The position numbers and the translations under genes were made by a program. 64,000 nt of DNA from an uncultured Duncaniella sp. (GTDB lineage Bacteria > Bacteroidota > Bacteroidia > Bacteroidales > Muribaculaceae): contig CAJTMJ010000007.1 in assembly GCA_910577335.1 (NCBI GenBank), positions 1 to 64,000 of the forward strand. Reading direction: 5' to 3'. Below are positions 52,474 through 61,697 of the stretch, piece by piece; positions within the stretch are counted from its first letter, which is position 1; each line of letters starts with the position of its first letter. The notes beneath the pieces were generated by a model. That model did not search any database, had not been told where the DNA came from, and saw nothing but the letters and a program-made list of their open reading frames with translations.

Positions 52474-53718
52474 TTATTTATCGTTTAATGCTTCAATCGG
52501 TTTTATTTTCATTGCCTTTATGGCAGGTATCAGACCCGCAGCCGTGCCAAGTACAAGGAATGTCACAAGTATGTAGATGGCTTCGGTAAATGACAACTGG
52601 AATGCTATGGTTCCCTTTTCATCGGCTGTGAGATGCTCTGCCAGTCCGAGTATTATGGCTGCGAAGCAGATACCGGCAATACCGGCGATGGTGGTCAGCA
52701 CCATACTCTCTGAAAGGATCTGTATGATTATGTCACGTGGTTTTGCTCCGATGGCGCGGCGTATACCTATCTCATGGGTGCGCTCACGCACTATAATCCA
52801 CATTATATTGCCTACTCCGATGATACCTGACAGGAGGGTTCCCACACCCACGAACAGGGCGAGAAGGCTTATGCCGAGAAACACGTTGTCAACCATCTTG
52901 AATTGCTCCGAGACATCGAAGTAATGCATTGCGCCGGGATCGTCGGGAGAGATGGGGTGGTTGTTGACGATGAGGCGGTGTACGGTCTTCTCATAGTCGC
53001 CGGGCGCATATCCGCTTTTAAATGTCATCAGGAATATGTTTACATCCGATCCCATATTGTAGCTGTTGCGCATGGTGTTATATGGTATCACGATGGATTC
53101 ATCGAGCTGAGAACCGATGCTTATTTCCGAGGTCTGAGCTGCCACACCGATTACTTTATAGTAAATGTCGTTGATTGACACCTCTTTGCCTACGGGAGAA
53201 CCTGAGCCGAAAAGTTCTTCGGCTACTTTCTTCCCTATCACACAGACTTTTCGGTTATTGGAGTTGTCGGATTCGTTGATGAATCTGCCTTCCTTGATTA
53301 TAGGGACGAAGATTTTATCATAGCCGCTCTCCACGCCGGTCAGCTGGGCGTTTGATTTCTTCTGTCCATACAAAGCGTTAGCCCACAGAAAATTCACTGC
53401 CGAGGAATTCTCAATCTGAGGTAATGCACGGCGTATGTTCACCACATCCTGAAGATTCAGTTTAAGCTCCATACCCTTGTTAAAACCTGCGTATGGCATT
53501 GTGGTACGCCCCGGAAATACCATTGCCACATTTGTGGCGAATCCTTCGAAGTTACGGCTCATGAAATGTTTCAGTCCCGAGGAGCCGCCGATGAGTAAAG
53601 CGAGAATCGCTGTGCCCCAAAATATACCGAAGGCGGTCATGAAGGTGCGAGTCTTGTTTTGTGCAAGTGTAGTGCCGATCTCGCGCCAGTTTTCTATGTC
53701 AAATATCGGATTTCTCAT
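52474..53718 (-). CDS. ABC transporter permease, MacB type (second)
   Basis: A 414-aa permease with TM1 near residues 25-45, a MacB periplasmic core domain (roughly 50-280) and an FtsX C-terminal unit with three TMs. The unit includes RERTHEIGIRRAIGAKPRDI and ends with AIKAMKIKPIEALNDK. It pairs with the adjacent permease, probably as a heterodimer. Spacing to that gene is 3 nt. Confidence 0.92.
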   Translation of the reverse strand: MRNPIFDIENWREIGTTLAQNKTRTFMTAFGIFWGTAILALLIGGSSGLKHFMSRNFEGFATNVAMVFPGRTTMPYAGFNKGMELKLNLQDVVNIRRALPQIENSSAVNFLWANALYGQKKSNAQLTGVESGYDKIFVPIIKEGRFINESDNSNNRKVCVIGKKVAEELFGSGSPVGKEVSINDIYYKVIGVAAQTSEISIGSQLDESIVIPYNTMRNSYNMGSDVNIFLMTFKSGYAPGDYEKTVHRLIVNNHPISPDDPGAMHYFDVSEQFKMVDNVFLGISLLALFVGVGTLLSGIIGVGNIMWIIVRERTHEIGIRRAIGAKPRDIIIQILSESMVLTTIAGIAGICFAAIILGLAEHLTADEKGTIAFQLSFTEAIYILVTFLVLGTAAGLIPAIKAMKIKPIEALNDK

Positions 53719-53721
53719 AAT

Positions 53722-54939
53722 TTACTCGTCACGCAACGCTTCTACCGGTTTGATTTTTAGTGATTTCATTGCAGGGAAAAGACCTGCGAGCGCTCCGGCT
53801 ATGATAAGAACCACTGTCACCTGGACAGCTATTGCAATATCCACGGTGGGATCCTTAAGCACTCCACCTTCGCTGAACGCCATGGCTATGACCTTGGCGG
53901 TTATGACACCCATCACAATGCCGATATATCCGAATAGGGTGGTGATAGCCACACTTTCAAGGATTATCTGTTTGAGGATGCTCAGCGGCTTGGCTCCGAT
54001 GGCACGTCGCACACCTATCTCATGTGTGCGCTCACGCACGGATACGAACATGATGTTGCTCACCCCGACTATACCTGAGAGCATGGTAAGTATACCGATG
54101 ATCCATACGGCGAATATGATGGCGTTCATAGCTGTCGAGGTGGTCAGATAGTCGTTGAAACGGTTCCAAATCCACAGGGCGCTTTCATCTGACGGATCAA
54201 ATGAGTGAACTCTTCCGAGGGTGGCACGGAAATCGCTTTCCGCCTTTTCTCCCTCTTCAAGATTGGTGATACCCTTTATTTTTGCATGAATACGTCTCAC
54301 TTTATCGCTTCCGCCACTCATGGAGCGGGCAGTGGTGAACGGGATGAATGATCCTCGTGTCCATTCGTGGTCATAGATACCGACCACTACAAATGAGAGG
54401 TCGTTGACTTTGACCTGTTTGCCTATGGCATATTCTTTGCCGAACAGGGTCTTTGCCGACTCCTTGTTTATGACTATCACCCGTCGGGAGGAGTTGATGT
54501 CATTCTGGTTTATAAATCGCCCTTCAGCCATGGTCAGACCATTGGTGGCTTGCGCTGAGGGATACACACCTTTATAACCATCGGTTAGATAGTCCTTCGA
54601 AGTCATGATGATAGCTGAGTCGCTGTTGATTTCCGCAGACACTTCGGCTATCACGTTTGCATCCTGCGAAGCAAGGATACCCATATCACGGTCTTTCAGC
54701 TCTATCCGGCGTTCATTGGTAAGCCCCTTATAGGGTTTCTGCGCCCAGCCTCCGCTGATGGATATTATCTCGTTGTCGCGCGACGAGAACATATCCTCCA
54801 TCTTATTGATCAGCCCTCGTGACACGCTTAGCAGCACTATGAGCAGGAATATGCCCCATGATACGGCAAATCCGGTCAGAGCTGTGCGCAGCTTGTTGTG
54901 GCGCAGTGTGGCAAGTATTTCGTTAACAAGATCAATCAT
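53722..54939 (-). CDS. ABC transporter permease, MacB type (first)
   Basis: A 405-aa permease with the same layout as its neighbour: N-terminal TM near residues 22-42, periplasmic domain, FtsX unit with RERTHEIGVRRAIGAKPLSI and C-terminal LFPAMKSLKIKPVEALRDE. It is separated from the ATPase gene by 4 nt. Two unequal permeases suggest a heterodimeric exporter for a hydrophobic peptide, antibiotic or lipid-linked substrate. The substrate is not determined. Confidence 0.92.
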   Translation of the reverse strand: MIDLVNEILATLRHNKLRTALTGFAVSWGIFLLIVLLSVSRGLINKMEDMFSSRDNEIISISGGWAQKPYKGLTNERRIELKDRDMGILASQDANVIAEVSAEINSDSAIIMTSKDYLTDGYKGVYPSAQATNGLTMAEGRFINQNDINSSRRVIVINKESAKTLFGKEYAIGKQVKVNDLSFVVVGIYDHEWTRGSFIPFTTARSMSGGSDKVRRIHAKIKGITNLEEGEKAESDFRATLGRVHSFDPSDESALWIWNRFNDYLTTSTAMNAIIFAVWIIGILTMLSGIVGVSNIMFVSVRERTHEIGVRRAIGAKPLSILKQIILESVAITTLFGYIGIVMGVITAKVIAMAFSEGGVLKDPTVDIAIAVQVTVVLIIAGALAGLFPAMKSLKIKPVEALRDE

Positions 54940-54943
54940 ATTC

Positions 54944-55606
54944 TTACGGCAAGATTCGCCCGTCGGTTATTCGGATTATACGGTTTGTCTGCTCGCCCAC
55001 TCCGGGGTCGTGGGTCACGATCACGATGGTCATTCCCTCTTCGTTAAGGTCACGGAACACCTGCATCACCTCACGTGAGGTTTTCGAGTCGAGCGCTCCG
55101 GTAGGTTCGTCGGCAAGGATGATTGACGGCTTGGTGATGAGTGAACGTGCGATTGCCACACGTTGTTTCTGTCCGCCGGAGAGTTCGCTTGGCAGGTGAG
55201 TGGCACGGTCAGCCATTCCCATGCGTTCAAGCTGCTCCATTGCGAGCATATTGCGCTTTTTTCGTGACACGCCTCTGTAAAATAGCGGCAATGCCACATT
55301 TTCAAGAGCGTTTTTATAGTTGATGAGGTTGAACGACTGGAAAACGAAACCTATCATGTAGTTTCGGAGGTCGGCAGCCTTATTTTCGCTCAGATTCTTG
55401 ATGAGGACACCATCGAGGTAGTATTCTCCGGAATCATAATTGTCAAGTATTCCGAGAATGTTAAGCAAGGTGGATTTGCCTGAACCGGAAGCGCCCATGA
55501 TTGCGACAAGCTCCCCCTTGTCGATGGTGAGGTTGATATCCTTAAGCACATGCAAAGGCACTACGCCGGGATAAGATTTGTTGATATCTTTTAAGTCGAT
55601 AATCAT
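54944..55606 (-). CDS. ABC transporter ATP-binding protein, MacB/LolD class
   Basis: A 220-aa ATPase with Walker A GASGSGKS (residues 38-45), FVFQSFNLINY, signature LSGGQKQR, Walker B IILADEP and VTHDPG. It is first in the minus-strand exporter operon. An inverted copy of the 17-bp motif lies 115-131 nt upstream. No clear TAnnTTTG box was found in the stretch between. Confidence 0.95.
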   Translation of the reverse strand: MIIDLKDINKSYPGVVPLHVLKDINLTIDKGELVAIMGASGSGKSTLLNILGILDNYDSGEYYLDGVLIKNLSENKAADLRNYMIGFVFQSFNLINYKNALENVALPLFYRGVSRKKRNMLAMEQLERMGMADRATHLPSELSGGQKQRVAIARSLITKPSIILADEPTGALDSKTSREVMQVFRDLNEEGMTIVIVTHDPGVGEQTNRIIRITDGRILP

Positions 55607-55720
55607 AATTGATGAATAGAATTCGCATTGTGGTTTTCGGGATCCCCTTCTTCGGGAACCCTTTCATCCTATATGACGCAAAAATTCCCAAAAAGTTACA
55701 CATCCTCAAAAAAATTATTG

Positions 55721-55737
55721 AACTGATTAAAACTTTT
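55721..55737 (-). repeat. 17-bp intergenic motif, inverted copy
   Basis: On the minus strand this reads AAAAGTTTTAATCAGTT, one mismatch from the consensus, pointing toward the exporter operon. With its flanks it is closest to the copy at 3985. In the 356-nt divergent spacer (55607-55962) it lies next to the 125-bp repeat, which points the other way. Confidence 0.65.
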
Positions 55738-55785
55738 TATTTTTTAAGGTTTGATGCTATTTTCGAGATGAATTACCAGCTCGAT

Positions 55786-55910
55786 GAGGGAGCTTAGCGA
55801 GCTAAGTGACCGAAGAGATGCTGATAATTCAGCCGAAAAGAGCTTCAAAGATTGAAAACATGGTAATTTTCAGTCTGAGTTTAACATTTTATAAAAAGTT
55901 TAAATCAGTT
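55786..55910 (+). repeat. 125-bp dispersed repeat, copy A
   Basis: It begins GAGGGAGCTTAGCGAGCTAAG and ends with the 17-bp motif (55894-55910). By eye it matches 63185-63309 at about 114 of 125 positions with no net indel. It contains the hairpins CTTAG/CTAAG and GCTGA/TCAGC and an imperfect 34-bp palindrome centred on TTTTATAAAA. It directly precedes the promoter of the PHP gene. Confidence 0.85.
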
Positions 55911-55933
55911 TATAATAGAAATAGTTTTTTGTG

Positions 55934-55941
55934 TACTTTTG
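55934..55941 (+). promoter_or_regulatory. Promoter of the PHP-hydrolase gene
   Basis: The -7 box is TACTTTTG. The expected -33 position (near 55909-55912) reads TTTA and coincides with the end of the 125-bp repeat, so the repeat may supply part of this promoter. Transcription should begin near 55948, past an in-frame TTG at 55939, so the ATG at 55963 is the start. Confidence 0.55.
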
Positions 55942-55962
55942 TGGCGGAAAAATGAAAAAGCG

Positions 55963-56685
55963 ATGGATTTAAGCAAAGTTGAATTGGATGTGCATACTCA
56001 CACGATAGCCAGCGGTCATGCGTTCAGCTCATTGCAGGAGATGGCTAATGCTGCTTCGGAAAAAGGATTGAAACTGTTGGGCATAACCGAACATGCCCCC
56101 GGAATCCCCGGTACATGCGCTCCCATATATTTTAGAAATCTGCACGTGGTTCCCCGGCAGATGTATGGCATTGACCTAATGCTTGGCGCAGAGATAAATA
56201 TTCTCGACGGTGATGGCAACATCGATATGGACGATGAGATGATGGCTCGCCTTGATATCAGGATAGCCGGTATCCATTCCTTATGTTATAAGTGGGGCAC
56301 AAAGGAGGCGAATACCGCCGGGATGGTGAAGGTGATCGGCAATCCATACATTAATATAATAAGTCATCCGGGCGACGGCACGGCAGAGCTTGACTTTGAA
56401 CCAATAGTGTTGGCTGCGAAGGAACATCATACACTTTTGGAAATTAACAACAGCTCCCTGAAACCTGTCCGCCATAAGGATTCAGCCCGTGCGAACAATA
56501 TTGAAATACTGAGGCTATGCAAGAAATATGATGTCCCGGTGATACTCGGAAGCGATGCGCATATCTCATTCGACATAGCAAATTATGAATTTCTTCCACC
56601 TCTGCTTCACGAGACTGAGTTCCCCGATGAACTGATAATAAACAGTTCTGTCGCTGATTTCAAATCATATCTCAAACTTGACTGA
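55963..56685 (+). CDS. PHP-domain phosphatase/hydrolase, YcdX-like
   Basis: A 240-aa metal-dependent hydrolase of the polymerase-and-histidinol-phosphatase family. Metal ligands are visible in DVHTHTIASGH (H11, H13), GITEHAPG, GAEINI, ISHPGDG, LLEINNSS and LGSDAHIS. The nearest group is the YcdX type, usually a trinuclear-zinc phosphatase of uncertain substrate. The gene is preceded by the 125-bp repeat and followed by the purU promoter. Confidence 0.88.
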   Translation: MDLSKVELDVHTHTIASGHAFSSLQEMANAASEKGLKLLGITEHAPGIPGTCAPIYFRNLHVVPRQMYGIDLMLGAEINILDGDGNIDMDDEMMARLDIRIAGIHSLCYKWGTKEANTAGMVKVIGNPYINIISHPGDGTAELDFEPIVLAAKEHHTLLEINNSSLKPVRHKDSARANNIEILRLCKKYDVPVILGSDAHISFDIANYEFLPPLLHETEFPDELIINSSVADFKSYLKLD

Positions 56686-56742
56686 TAAGGTCTCTTTATC
56701 CCTTTTTTATACTTTGACAATAGGATTTTGCAAAATTTTATG

Positions 56743-56750
56743 TACTTTTG
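56743..56750 (+). promoter_or_regulatory. -7 box for purU
   Basis: TACTTTTG lies 57 nt before the purU GTG. The leader contains an 8-codon ATG frame (MSYFKLNQ) whose TAG overlaps the GTG start (TAGTG), a possible coupling device. Confidence 0.5.
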
Positions 56751-56807
56751 CCCTCCTAAGGTAAAAAGGGCGTAAGCCTTAATGTCGTATTTCAAACTTA
56801 ACCAATA

Positions 56808-57677
56808 GTGGAAAAGAAAGCAAAGAAAACCGCTATCCTGCGAATGCATTGTCCCGACCAACCCGGGATTATCGCTGTAATCACCGAGTTTATCACCACC
56901 AATCAGGGTAACATCATCTACCTTGACCAGTATGTTGACAGGGTGAACGGTATTTTCTACATGCGTGTTGAGTGGGATTTGGAACGATTTGTCATACCTT
57001 CCGAAAAGATTAACGAGTATTTCAACACTCTTTACGGCAAGCGTTACGAGTTGACCTATCGTATAAGTTTCTCAAGCCGCCGTCAGCGAATGGCTATCTT
57101 CGTGAGCAAGATGTCCCACTGTCTCTATGACATGCTTTCACGTTATGTAGCTGGCGAATGGGATGTGGAGATACCTGTGATTATCAGCAATCATCCTGAC
57201 CTTGCGATAGCCGGTAAGCAGTTCAACATCCCCTTTGAGGTTGTCCCGGTGACTCGTGAGAACAAGGAGGAGATGGAGAAGCGTGAGTTTGAGATACTTG
57301 ACAAATATGGCGTGGATCTCATCGTCCTTGCCCGATACATGCAAGTGTTGTCAGAGGAATTTATTAACCGTTATCCCAACCGCATCATAAATATCCATCA
57401 TTCATTCCTTCCGGCTTTCGTGGGTGCGAAACCTTATCATCAGGCTTACGAGCGTGGTGTGAAACTTATCGGAGCGACCAGCCATTATGTCACCACCGAA
57501 CTGGATGCCGGTCCTATCATCGAACAGGATGTGGTGCGCATCACTCATAAGGACACTATCGCCGACCTTGTGAAGAAGGGGCGCGACTTGGAGAAGATAG
57601 TGCTTTCACGTGCTGTGGAGAAGCATATCCAGCGCAAGATTCTGACCTACGACAATAAGACTGTCGTATTTAGCTGA
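56808..57677 (+). CDS. purU: Formyltetrahydrofolate deformylase
   Basis: PurU hydrolyses 10-formyl-THF to formate and THF, feeding purine synthesis and balancing one-carbon pools. The 289-aa protein starts at GTG. It has an N-terminal ACT-type domain (RMHCPDQPGIIAVITEF near 12-28) and a C-terminal formyltransferase-fold domain with catalytic HHSFLPAF and TSHYVTTELDAGPIIEQD. No in-frame ATG lies upstream. Confidence 0.93.
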   Translation: MEKKAKKTAILRMHCPDQPGIIAVITEFITTNQGNIIYLDQYVDRVNGIFYMRVEWDLERFVIPSEKINEYFNTLYGKRYELTYRISFSSRRQRMAIFVSKMSHCLYDMLSRYVAGEWDVEIPVIISNHPDLAIAGKQFNIPFEVVPVTRENKEEMEKREFEILDKYGVDLIVLARYMQVLSEEFINRYPNRIINIHHSFLPAFVGAKPYHQAYERGVKLIGATSHYVTTELDAGPIIEQDVVRITHKDTIADLVKKGRDLEKIVLSRAVEKHIQRKILTYDNKTVVFS

Positions 57678-57707
57678 TGTTGCCGGTATGGCTAAATTAG
57701 CTATGGC

Positions 57708-58283
57708 TTAGTCTGCCTGCTTTTTCTGTTTTACTTGTCTTTTGATTATCGTAAGACCGAAAAATCCTTTTTCAAGGGTTAGGTTCCTGTGACCGCCGTT
57801 TCGGGTCGAGCGGTAAGTGCTGAAGGGTACCTCAATCTCTTTCTCTCTGCCGTCGTGCAGTTTTAAAAGTAGGTGGTAAGTGTTGTAATGACCGTCGGGT
57901 ACACGTCTGTTTCTTGACACACGACGGTATTTGGTGTGTGATTTCTGATACTTGTCAACTACTTCGACTTGCTCTTCCACTATGGTTTGCGGATCGGCAC
58001 ACCAATAATTTACACCTAAAAATAGAAAATAGGTAATAGCCCCGAATACAAATATGTGGCAGATGAAATTCACGATTTTCGAATCGATATCGGTCAGGCG
58101 TATCCATCTGTGATAAATCATCGGGGCAGTTCCGAACGCCACCATTGCGGCGGGAATCACCGGAATCCACCATTGTGTTATTGTGTCACCGTAGATTGCA
58201 AAACCAAAGGCGAGCATTACGAATGAAAGTAAGAGGATGATGACAAGGAGCACAGTGCTCCATTTTGAACCTTGCTGAAACAT
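57708..58283 (-). CDS. Membrane protein of unknown function (DUF3592-like topology)
   Basis: A 191-aa protein with three hydrophobic segments near residues 11-31, 38-55 and 70-90, then a soluble C-terminal region with Tyr/Arg-rich KYQKSHTKYRRVSRNRRV and a beta-rich end. I do not recognise a specific family. The arrangement resembles DUF3592 proteins. It is convergent with purU with a 30-nt gap and has a TACCTTTG box at 58307-58314 on minus. Confidence 0.65.
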   Translation of the reverse strand: MFQQGSKWSTVLLVIILLLSFVMLAFGFAIYGDTITQWWIPVIPAAMVAFGTAPMIYHRWIRLTDIDSKIVNFICHIFVFGAITYFLFLGVNYWCADPQTIVEEQVEVVDKYQKSHTKYRRVSRNRRVPDGHYNTYHLLLKLHDGREKEIEVPFSTYRSTRNGGHRNLTLEKGFFGLTIIKRQVKQKKQAD

Positions 58284-58306
58284 GATATGATTAAAAAATA
58301 GTACTG

Positions 58307-58314
58307 CAAAGGTA
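58307..58314 (-). promoter_or_regulatory. -7 box for the DUF3592-like gene
   Basis: TACCTTTG on minus, 24 nt before the ATG. It is divergent from the box at 58336. Confidence 0.5.
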
Positions 58315-58335
58315 GGAATTTATAATCAGATGTAG

Positions 58336-58343
58336 TAATTTTG
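58336..58343 (+). promoter_or_regulatory. -7 box for the M48 peptidase gene
   Basis: TAATTTTG, about 90 nt before the ATG at 58433. The two divergent boxes are 22 nt apart. Confidence 0.5.
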
Positions 58344-58432
58344 CAGCTAAAATCACCGATATGCTGTCTGTAATAGTGTATCATGAAAACCAATAAATTA
58401 ATTAATACAGCATACAAGAAACATTTTTTGCA

Positions 58433-59236
58433 ATGAAAAACAATTTTCTAAAAGTTTTAGTAGCGGCGTTGTGCTTGTTTGTCACTATGCCCGCAATGGC
58501 TCAGTTTAATCTGAGAAAAGCCGCTAACGCTGTGAAGAAAACAGCTCAGGCAGTTACCCTGACTGATGATCAGATGGCTGCGTACGTGAAGGAGTATATC
58601 GACTGGATGGACACACACAATCAGGTAACAGGTCCCGAGGATCCTTACACCATCCGTCTTAACAAGCTCACTGAAGGCTTGACAAGTGTTGAGGGTATAC
58701 CCTTGAATTTTAAAGTATACTACGTTATCGATGTCAATGCGTTTGCATGTGCCGACGGTAGTGTCCGTGTGTTCTCTTCTCTGATGGATATAATGAGCGA
58801 TGAAGAACTTCTCGGAGTGATAGGTCACGAGATTGGTCATGTGGCTCACAAGGACTCCAAGAAAGGTTTCCGTCAGGCTCTGCTCACCTCTGCGCTCCGT
58901 GACGGTATCTCATCAAGCAACAATACAGTAGCCGCTCTGACTGACTCTCAGCTCGGCGACCTCGGCGAAGCTCTCGCAGGTGCTACTTATTCTCAGAAGC
59001 AGGAACGTGAGGCTGACGACTACGGATACGAGTTCTTGAAAAAGAACGGCAAGAACCCTTGGTCAATGGCTCTTTCATTCAAGAAACTCAAATCTATGCA
59101 GGAAGAAGCCGGGGCTAAGAAAAACAGCAAGATAAATCAGCTTTTCTCAACTCACCCCGACCTTGACGCCCGTATCCAGCGCATGGAAAAACGCGCCACT
59201 GACGAAGGCATCGAGAAGCCTGAAAGCGCAAAATAA
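58433..59236 (+). CDS. M48-family metallopeptidase, periplasmic
   Basis: A 267-aa zinc protease with a signal peptide (cleavage after AMAQ near residue 24), the HEXXH motif GHEIGHVAHK (H132, E133, H136) and the third-ligand segment EREAD (191-195). It is a short BepA/LoiP-like member without TPR repeats or multiple TMs, probably involved in envelope protein quality control. It is monocistronic between its own promoter and a strong terminator. Confidence 0.9.
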   Translation: MKNNFLKVLVAALCLFVTMPAMAQFNLRKAANAVKKTAQAVTLTDDQMAAYVKEYIDWMDTHNQVTGPEDPYTIRLNKLTEGLTSVEGIPLNFKVYYVIDVNAFACADGSVRVFSSLMDIMSDEELLGVIGHEIGHVAHKDSKKGFRQALLTSALRDGISSSNNTVAALTDSQLGDLGEALAGATYSQKQEREADDYGYEFLKKNGKNPWSMALSFKKLKSMQEEAGAKKNSKINQLFSTHPDLDARIQRMEKRATDEGIEKPESAK

Positions 59237-59266
59237 TCAGTCTGTATGTCTATTTGATATAACTTG

Positions 59267-59315
59267 AAAAAATCGAGAGAGCGGCATCGTCTGGATGTCG
59301 CTCTCTCAATTTTAT
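59267..59315. terminator. Bidirectional terminator after the M48 gene
   Basis: GAGAGAGCG (59275-59283) pairs with CGCTCTCTC (59299-59307), with an inner GCATC/GATGT, A-rich on the left and AATTTTAT on the right. It separates the convergent M48 and PagL-like genes. Confidence 0.85.
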
Positions 59316-59363
59316 GGCATATCGGTTAAGTATCCGTTCAATCCGTTTTTGGCGTGGATTATT

Positions 59364-60563
59364 TCATTTACGTCCGAATGTATATCCCAAACCGAGCATC
59401 AGGTTGTTTGGATTGTGGAAGTTACGGAGCTGATAGCCCACTTGCAGATAAGCGCCTTTCACAATATATGCTTTCAACGCAAGTGTCTGATAGAATATCC
59501 GTGTGTCAGGACCTGAGGCTATGAGATTTCTCCCCACACCTATATTTATACTGAATATCGGCATGGTGAGTTCGGCGTGGAGTGATAAGCCGGCTGAAAA
59601 TCTTTCCTTGAAAGGTTGGCGGTAAAATTTTATATCCTCATCGTATGTCCCCTCGACATGGTATTTCGAAAGATTAGCGCTCTCGTCATATTGGAAATCG
59701 GCTGATATTCCGGCACGCAGATATTTATTGAAACTGTACATCGGGGAGAAGTTAAGACCGACCACACCGAATGACCCCGGGATATATTCACCTATCGAAC
59801 CTTCATACTCAAAATAAACTCTTTGCCGAGTAGCTCCATACACAGTGATGTCATATCCCATTCCGGGTTTGAATTTTGGCATTTCCATCGGTTTTGCATC
59901 GCTGTTGTCCTCGCCCAAGGTGTATGCCACGCCTATCCTTCCCCCAAGCAGATTTACTCCCGAATTGGGAAGATGGGTGTTGCCGTTGGAATAATGTGTG
60001 CCGTCAATGCCGGCGGTTAATTTCCAGCGATTGTTCACCTGATAGGAGAGGAGGAATGAGAGATTGATATATGCGTTTACGTGTGAGCCGATCGGTCCGC
60101 GCATCGGATTGTCGAGCGGGTTGAATTTCTTCCATCCTGCCGAGGCTCCGAAATTCCATTCGTAGTCAAACGATAGCTTGTCGGTAATAGACGCTATGCG
60201 TGAGCCTTGGAAAAGATACAGTGTTACCGGATGCCCTAACAATGTTTCTTTGAAGAATTGAGTGTATGATAAGCCTATACCTTGATAGGCGTGTGGGTAT
60301 AACGCTCCCTCACGAGAGGTTTGCGGATTGAATTTGAACGAATAGCGCAGATGTGGTGAAAATGCGCCTGAAACGGGTCTCTCGCCATATTCGTTCGGCT
60401 TTAGTAAACCGCTTGTCGGAGCGACCCATGCCGGACGAAGGTCGAAGCTTAATGTGTGGGCGGTAATCGGTGAATTGTTCCCGCTCTTCTCATTCTCAGC
60501 AGCTGCTGATCGGAACGGTAATACTATTAATAAGAGTATTAAAGCTATTATAGAGTGGCGCAT
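59364..60563 (-). CDS. Acyloxyacyl hydrolase / PagL-like outer-membrane protein
   Basis: A 399-aa beta-barrel with a signal peptide (cleavage near residue 22). The PagL catalytic signature is seen as DGTHYSNGNTHLPNSGVN with H190 and S192, as in lipid A 3-O-deacylases. It is much longer than classical PagL (about 150 aa), with an extended barrel on both sides, as in Bacteroidetes acyloxyacyl hydrolases. It probably edits lipid A acyl chains. Its start is 1 nt after the stop of the upstream lipoprotein gene, so they form an operon. Confidence 0.8.
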   Translation of the reverse strand: MRHSIIALILLLIVLPFRSAAAENEKSGNNSPITAHTLSFDLRPAWVAPTSGLLKPNEYGERPVSGAFSPHLRYSFKFNPQTSREGALYPHAYQGIGLSYTQFFKETLLGHPVTLYLFQGSRIASITDKLSFDYEWNFGASAGWKKFNPLDNPMRGPIGSHVNAYINLSFLLSYQVNNRWKLTAGIDGTHYSNGNTHLPNSGVNLLGGRIGVAYTLGEDNSDAKPMEMPKFKPGMGYDITVYGATRQRVYFEYEGSIGEYIPGSFGVVGLNFSPMYSFNKYLRAGISADFQYDESANLSKYHVEGTYDEDIKFYRQPFKERFSAGLSLHAELTMPIFSINIGVGRNLIASGPDTRIFYQTLALKAYIVKGAYLQVGYQLRNFHNPNNLMLGLGYTFGRK

Positions 60564-60564
60564 A

Positions 60565-61503
60565 TTATTTCGTGATGGTGTGTGTATATTTAATTTCTTC
60601 TGGAACGGTTATCTTTAGTGTGCCATAGATTGTGATATGGTCTCCGTAATCGTTATACAAGGGGATGGCATACCTTATTTTATATATTTTGGCTTCAGCA
60701 TATACCTGAAAATTTAGTATCTGCCCCGGTTCCACTTTCTCTCGTACTAATGTTTCGGAGACTAAAGCATATCCCGGTATGTCAAAACCTCTTTGGTCAG
60801 AGAACATCCCGTAAACAGTCTCCGTATCGGTCATAACCGGAATACCGTCCTCGTTGATTGCGGGAACAGGGACAACTAATATGCTGCTATTAGGCAAGAT
60901 CTGGTCGGTCATGGGATTATCGGGGAAAAATTTTCCTCGTTGTTCGCATGTCTGTCCTTCCCAAATTATAGGAAAGTAAAATGTTTCACTTGTTTCGTTG
61001 TGAACGGACTGATTTTCAATTGGAATATTAATCATCTCCGGTTCAATTTCCCATGAACTTAAATTGTATGTTATTGTTCCAGCCTCATAGTCATTAAGAG
61101 TGCGGCTATATATGCGTATAGTGGCGCTCATGTCGTTTATTTGGGGAACTCTGAATATCACAGTTAAATCTTTAGGATAATAGCAACGGTCAACCGTCAT
61201 TATAAGACTTAGAGTGCTCATGTCAACATTGACTGTCAACTGGAGGAGGTCGTCGGAATATGATTCGGCTTGCCCTGTATGTATAAGCTCCTCGTCATCT
61301 CCTTGGTAATCATAATAAATTGACATCTCCGGATAATATGGAATATCCTCCGTTACGGTTATGGTGGTGCTTTCACCGGCACTGATACCTTGGGAACTTA
61401 TGATTACTTTTGGCTTTTCGGGACGGTCAACAAATACGTCACCATTACAACTTGTGAGCGTAAGAGTAATGATGAATGAGAATATAGTGATGATCCGGAG
61501 CAT
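60565..61503 (-). CDS. Lipoprotein of unknown function, operon partner of the PagL-like gene
   Basis: A 312-aa protein with a lipoprotein signal (IIT..FIITLTLTSC, lipidated Cys near residue 18) and an all-beta body with repeated acidic and aromatic strands. The ATG at 61503 gives a compact signal. One at 61527 would add eight residues. I do not recognise a family. A TATCTTTG box at 61612-61619 on minus precedes it, and the PagL-like gene follows after one base, suggesting a shared outer-membrane task. Confidence 0.7.
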   Translation of the reverse strand: MLRIITIFSFIITLTLTSCNGDVFVDRPEKPKVIISSQGISAGESTTITVTEDIPYYPEMSIYYDYQGDDEELIHTGQAESYSDDLLQLTVNVDMSTLSLIMTVDRCYYPKDLTVIFRVPQINDMSATIRIYSRTLNDYEAGTITYNLSSWEIEPEMINIPIENQSVHNETSETFYFPIIWEGQTCEQRGKFFPDNPMTDQILPNSSILVVPVPAINEDGIPVMTDTETVYGMFSDQRGFDIPGYALVSETLVREKVEPGQILNFQVYAEAKIYKIRYAIPLYNDYGDHITIYGTLKITVPEEIKYTHTITK

Positions 61504-61611
61504 TGCCGGCTGGTATTTGGTTTGCATAAATGATGTGTATGTGTCTTGATTTATCTATGTGATTTGAATTGGTTAAATTTGATTTGGTTGGATATTTGTT
61601 CTTATCCATCG

Positions 61612-61619
61612 CAAAGATA
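61612..61619 (-). promoter_or_regulatory. -7 box for the lipoprotein/PagL-like operon
   Basis: TATCTTTG on minus, about 110 nt before the lipoprotein ATG. Confidence 0.45.
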
Positions 61620-61697
61620 AATTATTTATTTAGGAATTTAGTGATAAAAATAGTTAAAATAAATTCGGCGTATGGTGCGGTGTTTTACCTGCGATGA

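Noticed and set aside
56664..56810. Possible short duplication: the end of the PHP gene (SYLKLD) and the purU leader (SYFKLNQ)
   Set aside because: Only about 18 of 23 bases match, with no flanking similarity; chance is adequate.
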